Assembly (NCBI GenBank): GCA_020073085.1
Contig: JAIQFV010000003.1
Location: forward strand, 186,001 to 250,000
Source of the DNA: Terriglobia bacterium
Lineage (GTDB): Bacteria > Acidobacteriota > Terriglobia > JAIQFV01
Reading direction: 5' to 3'
DNA: 64,000 nt
The position numbers and the translations under genes were made by a program. Below the pieces are notes generated by a model. It ran no database searches. It saw only the letters and a list, made by a program, of their open reading frames with translations, and was not told where the DNA came from. Each line of letters starts with the position of its first letter. Within the stretch, counting starts at the first letter, position 1. Below are positions 15,489 to 21,701 of this stretch, piece by piece.

Positions 15489-16313
15489 ATGTTCATTGCT
15501 GAAATTACATTTGCCTCCTCGCGTAGCAAAACCACCAATCGGGAGTCATTACGCGATGTTGCCGAGGAATACCTGGCTTGCCTCCTCAGAAATGGTCAGA
15601 TCTACGGCGAATATCTGATCGCATGGTCGAACGCGCAGCTTGTGTGCTTCACGTATCTGGCTCGTCCCAACTCCATCCAAAAGCAGTATCATTCAAAGTG
15701 GGGACTAACTGCGCTCAAGAAGGTCTTGGAGGAGTTCGGAGAGAATCCAGGCGTGCAAATGATCGAGGAGAATATTCCAAGGTCTTTTTCACCCTGGCGG
15801 CGTTCGTCAACTTTGTACCTCTTCACTCATGCACTCCATGTGGGGAGCCCGGTTCACTGCGGCGATTCAGGGTCAGCGGTCCCGGTATACGAACTCCCGA
15901 TCTCCGACCAAGATCGCGAAGAACTTTTTTCGTGGGCGGGTTTGTATGGGTATCTTGACAATATATGGTTGGAGTCAGATGTCCTGGAGATCCCGGCGTA
16001 TAAACAGCTTGTTGATCCTAGAAGCAAGGTTTCGGATGCTGGCCGTAAACTGTGTAGAAGAATTGAAGCAGCGACGGGAAAACCAACGTTCTACTATCTA
16101 ACTCGATACTGGGGACGAAGAATCGGAGAAGCGTCGCGAGTTTGTCCGCTCTGCGGTGGCAAGTGGCATGAAGCCAATAGCCGTGAAAAGGGAGATCGGT
16201 TTTACAACTTTCATTTTCGGTGCAAACGTTGTCGTCTAGTCTCGCGTCGTGCCGACACGGATGATGACGAGAGACGTGCTCGATATGGGGAGTACAGGCA
16301 CCATGCAACCTAA
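15489..16313 (+). CDS. DUF2310-like Zn-ribbon protein
   Basis: The 274-residue protein has an alpha/beta N-terminal part beginning MFIAEITFASSRSK and a C-terminal zinc ribbon, CPLCGGKW and CKRCRLVSRR (about residues 218-255). This layout and the YLTRYWGR stretch before the ribbon resemble DUF2310, annotated as Zn-ribbon-containing and possibly nucleic-acid binding. The family assignment is from memory of pattern only. The TAA stop (16311-16313) lies within the R'' core of the next attC, as is typical for an integron cassette gene. Confidence 0.7.
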   Translation: MFIAEITFASSRSKTTNRESLRDVAEEYLACLLRNGQIYGEYLIAWSNAQLVCFTYLARPNSIQKQYHSKWGLTALKKVLEEFGENPGVQMIEENIPRSFSPWRRSSTLYLFTHALHVGSPVHCGDSGSAVPVYELPISDQDREELFSWAGLYGYLDNIWLESDVLEIPAYKQLVDPRSKVSDAGRKLCRRIEAATGKPTFYYLTRYWGRRIGEASRVCPLCGGKWHEANSREKGDRFYNFHFRCKRCRLVSRRADTDDDERRARYGEYRHHAT

Positions 16314-16380
16314 CCCGCGCGTGCATCCGGCCGGCGCAAGCAGCAAAAGTGCGGGCCAGGTGACGCGCTGGTCGTTAGGC
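16308..16380 (+). other. attC recombination site 3
   Basis: R'' ACCTAAC (16308-16314) pairs with R' GTTAGGC (16374-16380) with one wobble. CCGCGCGTGCATCC and the complement of GGTGACGCGCTGG form the L''/L' arms. Length is 73 bp. Confidence 0.88.
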
Positions 16381-16403
16381 AACTGAATCGCTGGGTTCTT
16401 CTC

Positions 16404-16691
16404 ATGGGCACGACAGAGAACGACTTCATCTCGACGGGCCGCCGAATCGTCACGCGAGTGGCCATAGCTCTGGCAGCATATGTCTTCTGGTGGCACGTAT
16501 CCTTTTTCGTTATTTTCATTTCTCGCGGGGACTCCATCGACTTTGACCTCTATCTGGAGTACCTGCGCTTCATGTTCGGAACGGGCCTCGAGATACCAAC
16601 GTTCATCCAGCTCTTCGCGGTGTTCCTCACCGTGGTCAGCCTCATTGTTCTCTCTGCCATCCGCCCTCGCAAACATCATTCTCAGTCCTGA
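16404..16691 (+). CDS. small membrane protein, cassette gene
   Basis: The 95-residue product has two strongly hydrophobic stretches, VAIALAAYVFWWHVSFFVIF (about residues 19-38) and IQLFAVFLTVVSLIVLSAI (about 68-86). An acidic loop (RGDSIDFDLYLEYLRF) lies between them and a basic tail follows. No family is recognised. It lies wholly between two attC sites on the cassette strand. Small two-helix membrane proteins are frequent cassette products. Confidence 0.7.
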   Translation: MGTTENDFISTGRRIVTRVAIALAAYVFWWHVSFFVIFISRGDSIDFDLYLEYLRFMFGTGLEIPTFIQLFAVFLTVVSLIVLSAIRPRKHHSQS

Positions 16692-16775
16692 GGCGCAGCA
16701 GGCCCCTATCAACACGACCCACGTGTCTGGCACCTACGCTGCACTGTGCAGGCTCCGGTCGCCGTCCAGACAGGT

Positions 16776-16836
16776 GCCTAACCCCGTGTTGCATCGGACT
16801 CGCTTGTGCTCGCCGCTTGACGAGAGATCGTTAGGC
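16776..16836 (+). other. attC recombination site 4
   Basis: R'' GCCTAAC (16776-16782) is the exact complement of R' GTTAGGC (16830-16836). Length is 61 bp, within the usual 57-141 range. The internal arms are less regular than at site 3. Confidence 0.82.
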
Positions 16837-16893
16837 ACGCTCTCCATCGAAAGTCGTACCACGGCTCCCCCCTTGCACTGTGTTACCATTAAT

Positions 16894-16911
16894 GATACGT
16901 TTGACTGTATC
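16894..16911. promoter_or_regulatory. putative operator of the toxin-antitoxin cassette
   Basis: GATAC (16894-16898) and GTATC (16907-16911) form an inverted repeat with an 8-bp centre, 17 bp before the antitoxin ATG. A third GATAC follows at 16921, partly overlapping the ribosome-binding region. Phd-type antitoxins autorepress by binding such palindromes, so this is a likely autoregulatory site and means the cassette has its own promoter. Confidence 0.5.
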
Positions 16912-16927
16912 TCTGGAGGTGATACAA

Positions 16928-17203
16928 ATGAGCAAGGTGCCGCATATTATCCCGATCACCGATTTACGCCAGGAGGCTGCGCGTGTGCTCAAGCGTGTCC
17001 GGGAATCCAAGCAGCCCATCTTCATTACGCAGCGGGGTCGGGCCGCGGCAGTGATTCAGAGTACTGAGGCCTACGAGCGCGGTGAGCAGGACCGGGAACT
17101 GCTTCGGGCTTTGGCGAGGGGGGATAAGGAAATTGCAGCCGGAGGAGGACATGACCTCGAATCGGTCCTTGCGGAGGCCGATGCACTCCTCAAGGCAGAT
17201 TGA
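16928..17203 (+). CDS. type II antitoxin, Phd/YefM family
   Basis: The 91-residue protein begins MSKVPHIIPITDLRQEAARV. It has the Phd/YefM DNA-binding fold with the pattern ITDLRQ...VRESKQPIFITQRGRAAAV, then a C-terminal acidic helix (ESVLAEADALLKAD) expected to mask the toxin. The start at 16928 is set by a strong GGAGGTGA 7 nt upstream. The toxin start follows the stop by 3 bp. Such pairs are common in integron arrays, where they are thought to limit cassette loss. Confidence 0.88.
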   Translation: MSKVPHIIPITDLRQEAARVLKRVRESKQPIFITQRGRAAAVIQSTEAYERGEQDRELLRALARGDKEIAAGGGHDLESVLAEADALLKAD

Positions 17204-17206
17204 CCG

Positions 17207-17509
17207 GTGAAGCTACTTTTCACACCTACGGCGAGGGGCCAGTTTCTTGCAGCGCTGGATTTCATACGCCGGGACAATCCACCCGCCGCGCGGCGTTTCC
17301 GCCGACAGGCGGAGACCCGTCTGAGGCGACTGGTGAAGTTTCCCCATTCTGGAAGGGTCATTCCCGAGTTCCCTGATTTACCACAACGAGAGGTTATTGT
17401 GTCACCCTATCGTTTCTTTTATCATACGGTGGGGAGGACGGTTTGGATTGTTGCGGTTTGGCACAGCGCCCAGCTTCCCGAGAAGTCAACCAAGACGGGA
17501 GGCCCTTAA
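17207..17509 (+). CDS. type II toxin, RelE/ParE family
   Basis: The 100-residue protein has the ParE/RelE pattern: FTPTARGQFLAALDFIRRDN at the start, FPHSGRVIPEFP in the middle, and VWIVAVWHSAQLPE near the end. A GTG start is inferred 3 bp after the antitoxin stop. ParE-type proteins poison gyrase and RelE-type proteins cut ribosome-bound mRNA; the sequence looks closer to ParE but this is not firm. The TAA stop sits within the next attC core. Confidence 0.88.
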   Translation: MKLLFTPTARGQFLAALDFIRRDNPPAARRFRRQAETRLRRLVKFPHSGRVIPEFPDLPQREVIVSPYRFFYHTVGRTVWIVAVWHSAQLPEKSTKTGGP

Positions 17510-17578
17510 CCCGCTCGTGCAGCCGACTGGCGGGAGAAGGAAGAGCGCGCCGGGCGGGTGACGCGCCAGACGTTGGAC
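17504..17578 (+). other. attC recombination site 5
   Basis: R'' CCTTAAC (17504-17510) faces R' GTTGGAC (17572-17578); pairing is imperfect at two positions. The arms CCGCTCGTGCAGCCGACTGG and GGTGACGCGCCAGAC are very characteristic of integron attC sites. Length is 75 bp. Confidence 0.85.
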
Positions 17579-17595
17579 GGATTAGGAGAACTAAG

Positions 17596-17973
17596 ATGAC
17601 GAAGCAAACCCAGGGAGAGCAGATCACGCCTCGGTGGTACATGCGACCCGTGTTTTTCGTTGGCAACGTAGCGCGCGCGCTGCACTTCTATGAGGACCTG
17701 CTCGGCTTCAAGAAGTCCTGGCACGAAGGCGACGGTAAGGGCAAAGTCTGCCAAGTCAATCGTGCAGAGTGCGAAATCATTTTGTGCGAGGATGCCGGTC
17801 GCAAGGATAAAGCGCGTCTATTCGTGGAGCTGACCCCGGAAGGCATCGCGGAACTTCGCCGTGAGATCGTCGAGCACTCAATTCCGAGCAGGGAATCGTG
17901 GTGGGGCAATGACGTTATCCAGATCAATGATCCCGACGGCAATGAGTTGCTCTTCCCGCTGCCTGATAAATGA
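17596..17973 (+). CDS. VOC-superfamily protein (glyoxalase/bleomycin-resistance-like)
   Basis: The 125-residue protein has a single vicinal-oxygen-chelate module: RPVFFVGNVARALHFYEDLL with LGFKKSWHEGDG, and ending NDVIQINDPDGNELLFPLPD. Members are metal-dependent lyases, dioxygenases or drug-binding proteins; one module implies a dimer. A candidate ribosome site is TTAGGAGAA, 7 nt before ATG 17596, directly after the attC. VOC proteins are common integron cassette products. The substrate cannot be deduced. Confidence 0.88.
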   Translation: MTKQTQGEQITPRWYMRPVFFVGNVARALHFYEDLLGFKKSWHEGDGKGKVCQVNRAECEIILCEDAGRKDKARLFVELTPEGIAELRREIVEHSIPSRESWWGNDVIQINDPDGNELLFPLPDK

Positions 17974-18024
17974 AGCTTCGAAGGCGTACCACCAGGGCAT
18001 CCGCCCTGCTAATGCAGACTATCC

Positions 18025-18111
18025 GCCCAACAATGCGCTGCAGGCGACGAATTGCCGGGGTCACTGACATTCGTGGACAGGATATGCGGATCCATCCATT
18101 TAATGTTAGGC
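18025..18111 (+). other. attC recombination site 6 (degenerate)
   Basis: R'' GCCCAAC (18025-18031) with AATGCGCTGCAGGCGAC is a good left half. R' GTTAGGC (18105-18111) is a valid right core, but the right arm shows little complementarity to the left. It may be a hybrid or decayed site. Length is 87 bp. Confidence 0.6.
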
Positions 18112-18228
18112 CGATTGAGGCAGTCACAAGGGCGATAATGTTGGGGCGACGAGTTGCAGGAATTCACCATTGGACAAGCGGCGTGACGCGACTTCACACC
18201 GTCTCTCTAATCTCAAGGGGGCAGAGAA

Positions 18229-18426
18229 GTGAACATCAAGAGATTGCTCTTTGACTTTATAACCGTGTTCGCTGTAACCCTGATTCTTTCTGTCATTGTG
18301 ACTTTGTTTTGGAACCTTATCGTTCATGGAGCAAGCACTATAGACTGGGAGACATCGTTTCGTTTCGCAATCCTCTTCGGCATCATCTTGCCTTGGCTGG
18401 AAACACGAAGACGCCAGGATAAATAG
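18229..18426 (+). CDS. small membrane protein, 65 aa, cassette gene
   Basis: The product begins with basic residues (MNIKRLLFDF) and has two hydrophobic helices: FITVFAVTLILSVIVTLFW and, after HGASTIDWETSF, a second FAILFGIILPWL. It ends in a positively charged tail (ETRRRQDK). A GTG start at 18229 is preceded by AAGGGGG. The motif HGASTIDWETSFRFAI looks conserved rather than random, and I believe related small proteins occur in other cassette arrays. Function unknown. Confidence 0.7.
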   Translation: MNIKRLLFDFITVFAVTLILSVIVTLFWNLIVHGASTIDWETSFRFAILFGIILPWLETRRRQDK

Positions 18427-18473
18427 CAACGCTTTGCCCGCTCACCGCTGAATGCCTGTCGATTGGCGTAATC

Positions 18474-18845
18474 ATGAGCGTGCCACCACTTGTTACATTC
18501 ACCAAAGCGATGCTCGAGGAATACGAATTCCCCGGCACCGACGTGGCGGTGGTTTTTGTGCCCGAGGGTCAGACTCCTTCCGCCGAAGTGCAAGAGGTCC
18601 TCGACCGTTCATCCCAACAGCGGTGGTATCCCGTTCCGGGGGATCATAAGGCGAAGGTACCCTGGCTTTGTTCGGAAGGCCACGAGTCACTGTGTGAAAG
18701 GGAAATGAAGGGTTGGGACCACGAGCACTGCAATTTCTGTAATAGACACATCGACATTGGAGACGTGGGTTGGACCGCGGCAGCCGGAGGAGGCGGTGTT
18801 TGGCTTTTTTGCAGAGAGTGCTTCGAGCAGGTGAAAGAAGAATGA
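18474..18845 (+). CDS. hypothetical protein with Cys4-type motif, 123 aa
   Basis: The protein has an N-terminal alpha/beta segment (MSVPPLVTFTKAMLEEYEF) and a C-terminal CNFCNRHIDIGD followed by FCRECFEQ, four cysteines suitable for zinc. No family is recognised. It lies on the cassette strand after a degenerate junction at about 18,426-18,466 (AGCAAC to ATTGGCG) that may be a decayed attC. The ATG is in CGTAATCATGAGC without an obvious Shine-Dalgarno site. Confidence 0.6.
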   Translation: MSVPPLVTFTKAMLEEYEFPGTDVAVVFVPEGQTPSAEVQEVLDRSSQQRWYPVPGDHKAKVPWLCSEGHESLCEREMKGWDHEHCNFCNRHIDIGDVGWTAAAGGGGVWLFCRECFEQVKEE

Positions 18846-18894
18846 TGGCAGACCAGGGCATGCGGCGGCGCCTTGCTTCCGAGAGGAGATGAAC

Positions 18895-19509
18895 GTGAGC
18901 AGCGAAGAGCACTGGGAACGGGTCTGGGCGCGCAAACGGCCGGATGAGGTAGGATGGTTTGAGGCCGAACCCGCCACGTGACTTGAGTTCATGGGCGCAG
19001 TTGCGCTGACGCACGACAGTGAGATCGTAGATGTAGGGGCCGGTGCTTCCACGTTGGTCGACGAGCTGCTTGACCGCGGCTTCGACCGGCTGACCGTGGT
19101 CGACATGGCCGAATCTTCCCTCAACATCTCCAAGGCGCGCCTGGGGCCGCGGGCCGACCATGTGAGATGGCTCAAGGCAGACGCGCGGACATTGCATCTT
19201 CCGTACCCGGTCGATTTGTGGCACGACCGGGCCGCGTTTCACTTCCTCACGGAGCCCGCTGATCAGGAGGCGTATTTGTCGTGCTTGCGGGAGGCCGTCG
19301 GTCCAGGAGGACATGTCATCTTCGCGACCTTCAGCCCCCAGGGTCCGCAGGAGTGCAGCGGCCTTCCGGTGGAGCGATACGACGCCGAGAAATTGTCGCA
19401 CCGGCTTGGCTCCGGATTCCGGCCTCTGCGGTCTCTGGAGAAAGCGCACACGACGCCCTGGGGTTCCTTGCAGCAGTTCACGTACTGCTTGTTTCGGCGG
19501 ACCGAATGA
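18895..19509 (+). pseudogene. class I SAM methyltransferase interrupted by an in-frame TGA
   Basis: From GTG 18895 the frame reads VSSEEHWERVWARKRPDEVG, WFEAEPAT, then TGA at 18979-18981, then LEFMGAVALTHDSEIVDVGA without a frame change. EHWERVW...VGWFE is the standard N-terminus of this methyltransferase group, and VDVGAGASTLVDELL is motif I. The stop replaces a residue that is usually Ser or Thr. Translation could restart at ATG 18991, giving a 172-residue protein without the N-terminal cap. GAGAGGAG precedes the GTG. This is the second TGA-broken gene in the array. Confidence 0.78.
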
Positions 19510-19529
19510 GCCAAGGGCGCGTTAGCCTC

Positions 19530-19973
19530 TTACCATAACCGGGGAAGCGGTTCTCCGACCTCCAGCAAGGTTTTCAGACTCGAGAGCACTTTTGGCCAGC
19601 CCTCCGTGATCCCTCGAAGCATTTCGGAGTCGGGCTCAAGACGCTCGTGTGTCACGGTCAGGCGCACGACATGACGAAAGGGTTCGATTTCGAAGGTGAC
19701 CTTCGAGTGTCTTTCCTCTCGTCCCTCATCGGCAGGAAAGGCCCATGTCAAGACCAGGCGTCGAGGCGGAGAGCTTTCCACAACCTTTCCGACTAAGTCG
19801 AGAGGTCCTTCCTTGCTCGACTGCCGATGCTCCCATTTGGAGCCCGCTTTCCAGTCAGACACGTTAACATGCTGCCAGTACTTCACGGTCATCCTGGAAT
19901 CAATGAGCGCGCGCCAGAGCTTCTCCGGTGTCGTTGAAATGTAGGTCACGTAGACAAACTCAGGCTTTTCCAT
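19530..19973 (-). CDS. SRPBCC-family protein (AHSA1-like), partner of ArsR
   Basis: The 147-residue protein starts MEKPEFVYVTYISTTPEKLW and contains WEHRQSSKEGPLDLVGKVVE and LTVTHERLEP, typical of the activator-of-Hsp90-like START-related fold. The start at 19973 has a strong GGAAGGAG. It follows the ArsR stop by 1 bp. ArsR-SRPBCC pairs are widespread; the SRPBCC partner is thought to bind a small hydrophobic ligand. It is on the opposite strand to the cassettes and marks the right edge of the array. Confidence 0.88.
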   Translation of the reverse strand: MEKPEFVYVTYISTTPEKLWRALIDSRMTVKYWQHVNVSDWKAGSKWEHRQSSKEGPLDLVGKVVESSPPRRLVLTWAFPADEGREERHSKVTFEIEPFRHVVRLTVTHERLEPDSEMLRGITEGWPKVLSSLKTLLEVGEPLPRLW

Positions 19974-19974
19974 G

Positions 19975-20283
19975 TCAATCTCCTTCCGCTCTTCTTTTGA
20001 GGTCACGTAAAACGTCCAAGTGGTGCCGGTGGAATTTCTCGATCCAACGCTCGTAGATCGCGTGAATCGGCACGGGGTTGAGATAGTGCAGCTTTTCGCG
20101 CCCGCGGCGAATCGTTGCCACGAGGTTGGCGTCCTCCAGACGTCCGAGGTGCTGCGTGACCGCCTGGCGGGTCATATCGAGGTTTCCACAGAGTTCCCCT
20201 AAGGTCTGCCCGCTATGTTTTCGCAAAGCATCGAGCAGCCGCCTTCTCGTCGGATCGGCGAGGGCCTTGAACACCTTGTTCAT
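19975..20283 (-). CDS. ArsR-family transcriptional regulator
   Basis: The 102-residue winged-helix protein starts MNKVFKALADPTRRRLLDAL and has the recognition region LGELCGNLDMTRQAVTQHLG (about residues 31-50) and VATIRRGREKLHYLNPVPIH. No metal-binding cysteine pair is seen, so metal sensing is unlikely. The start at 20283 is chosen for its GGAAGG site. A perfect palindrome lies just upstream. Confidence 0.92.
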   Translation of the reverse strand: MNKVFKALADPTRRRLLDALRKHSGQTLGELCGNLDMTRQAVTQHLGRLEDANLVATIRRGREKLHYLNPVPIHAIYERWIEKFHRHHLDVLRDLKRRAEGD

Positions 20284-20301
20284 GTCCACACCTTCCAGTA
20301 T

Positions 20302-20321
20302 ATGCAAGTAAATACTTGCAT
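20302..20321. promoter_or_regulatory. perfect palindromic operator upstream of arsR
   Basis: ATGCAAGTA and TACTTGCAT flank a 2-bp centre (AA), 18 bp before the arsR start. It is the natural candidate for ArsR autoregulation of the arsR-SRPBCC pair. Confidence 0.7.
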
Positions 20322-20481
20322 GTCAAGAGAGAGGCGGGAGGGCTGACATATCCTTAAGCTGACGTGGATGCGACCATCTGGTAGAGTAAGGGACATCCTT
20401 AATGGGGGGAAATGGCGGATATGAATGGATAGCGCATTCAACTCGATCGGCCTGTCACCGTGCAACAGAAGGGAGGAATCC

Positions 20482-20964
20482 ATGTGGGGAGAGCAAACAG
20501 TGGTGTCCGGTGTGGCAGCCCTGCTGTTCCTCATGAGCAGCCCGGCCCTGCCCGCCTGGTCCGCGGGGAGCTTGGGGGAGCCTGACGAGCGCCTGATGGT
20601 CGAGCGCATCGCGCGGGATTATTTTGAGGGTTGGTACACGGCTGATCCGGAGAGGATGGCACGCGCCCTCCATCCGGACATGGTCAAACGATATGTTGAT
20701 GCCCTGCCGGGTGGAAGGCAGGTGGTTCACAGCGCCACCCGTGACCTGATGATTGAGATGACACGCGCGGGCGGAGGGGCGAAGGTGCCTGCTGGCGACC
20801 GCAACATCGCCGTTCAAGTGCTGGAGGTCTCGGGAGACATTGCGGTCGCGCGGGCCTCGTCCTCCGAGTACTATGAATATTTGAGCCTGGCAAAGTGCAA
20901 TGGCAAGTGGGTCATCGTGAACATCCTGTGGCGGTTCCAGGCCTCCGGCTCGCACCCTCGATAG
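20482..20964 (+). CDS. secreted NTF2-like protein (putative lumazine-binding/SnoaL-like)
   Basis: The 160-residue protein from MWGEQTVVSGVAALLFLMSS has a signal peptide ending near PAWSAG. The mature part has the NTF2-fold pattern ERIARDYFEGWYTADPERMA, ALHPDMVKRYV, and a C-terminal strand KWVIVNILWRF, as in putative lumazine-binding/DUF4440-like proteins. GGGAGGAAT sits 5 nt before the chosen ATG; the longer frame from 20425 lacks a signal. It is divergent from arsR. Ligand or enzyme activity is unknown. Confidence 0.8.
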   Translation: MWGEQTVVSGVAALLFLMSSPALPAWSAGSLGEPDERLMVERIARDYFEGWYTADPERMARALHPDMVKRYVDALPGGRQVVHSATRDLMIEMTRAGGGAKVPAGDRNIAVQVLEVSGDIAVARASSSEYYEYLSLAKCNGKWVIVNILWRFQASGSHPR

Positions 20965-21058
20965 GGGAGAGGGCGATTCGATCGGGGTTCGTCTCACAAT
21001 TCACAGAACTCGGTCTTTGTGTATTAAAACCGGACGTCAATGATCCCTATAGAAAGCA

Positions 21059-21568
21059 ATGAAGAAACTTACTCCTGTTTTGTTGATCGCCCTCGTTCAC
21101 GCTGTTTTTCTTTGCGGAATTGTTTTTGGCGCTTCGGTTGAAAAGCGGGCGGATAAGGTGTTGATTGAGAAGAAAGCGCGCAAGCTTACGCTATTGCAAG
21201 GCACTGCTGTTATTCAGACGTACCGCATCGCTTTGGGATCTCACCCCATCGGCCCCAAACAGTGTCAGGGTGATCAACGTACTCCCGAGGGACATTACAT
21301 CATCGACGCACGAAAAAAGAACAGCCATTACCATTGGTCACTTCACGTTTCTTACCCAAACGAAACGGATCGAGCCGTTGCCAGGAAACGCAGATGTAAT
21401 CCCGGGGGAGACATTTTCATTCATGGATTGCCCAATGGCTACGGGTGGTTGGGAAAGGCGCACACGGCTCACGACTGGACGCTGGGATGCGTCGCAGTGA
21501 CCGATGAGGAAATCGAAGAGATCTGGCGGCTGGTCCCGAAAGGAACACCCGTTGAAATTAAACCCTAG
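21059..21568 (+). CDS. L,D-transpeptidase (YkuD family)
   Basis: The 169-residue protein has a signal peptide (MKKLTPVLLIALVHAVFLCG) and a YkuD catalytic domain. The conserved His is in DIFIHGLPNGYG and the nucleophile Cys in DWTLGCVAVTDEE (about residue 148). The N-terminal VLIEKKARKLTLLQGTAVIQ is the usual first strand pair. Such enzymes form 3-3 peptidoglycan cross-links or attach proteins to the wall in the periplasm. It is a small, single-domain member without LysM. Confidence 0.9.
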   Translation: MKKLTPVLLIALVHAVFLCGIVFGASVEKRADKVLIEKKARKLTLLQGTAVIQTYRIALGSHPIGPKQCQGDQRTPEGHYIIDARKKNSHYHWSLHVSYPNETDRAVARKRRCNPGGDIFIHGLPNGYGWLGKAHTAHDWTLGCVAVTDEEIEEIWRLVPKGTPVEIKP

Positions 21569-21701
21569 CAGGAGCCATCTGCCCCGCATGGCCACCGGCA
21601 ACGGGGAGAATGCACAGCCGCTTCTGAGTGTTTCACCGATTGGAATCCAGGCTGAAAAGGTCTCAAAACGCCGCTTAGGCGGCGCACTCCAAAGTGTCTG
21701 G

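Larger units (their letters stand above)
13217..19530 (+). mobile_element. integron gene-cassette array without visible integrase (CALIN-type)
   Basis: At least five convincing and one degenerate attC sites (14768-14861, 15389-15461, 16308-16380, 16776-16836, 17504-17578, 18025-18111) lie within about 3.4 kb, all in the same orientation, each after one gene or one gene pair. R'' cores (such as GCCTAAC, GCCCAAC) pair with R' cores (GTTAGGC, GTTGGGC). Genes are short, unrelated, all on the plus strand, and several stop inside the attC core. A toxin-antitoxin cassette is included. No intI lies in the window. Outer edges are approximate: a TTAGGC-like cassette start at 13,217 and a GTTAGCC remnant at about 19,519. 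Confidence 0.85.
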
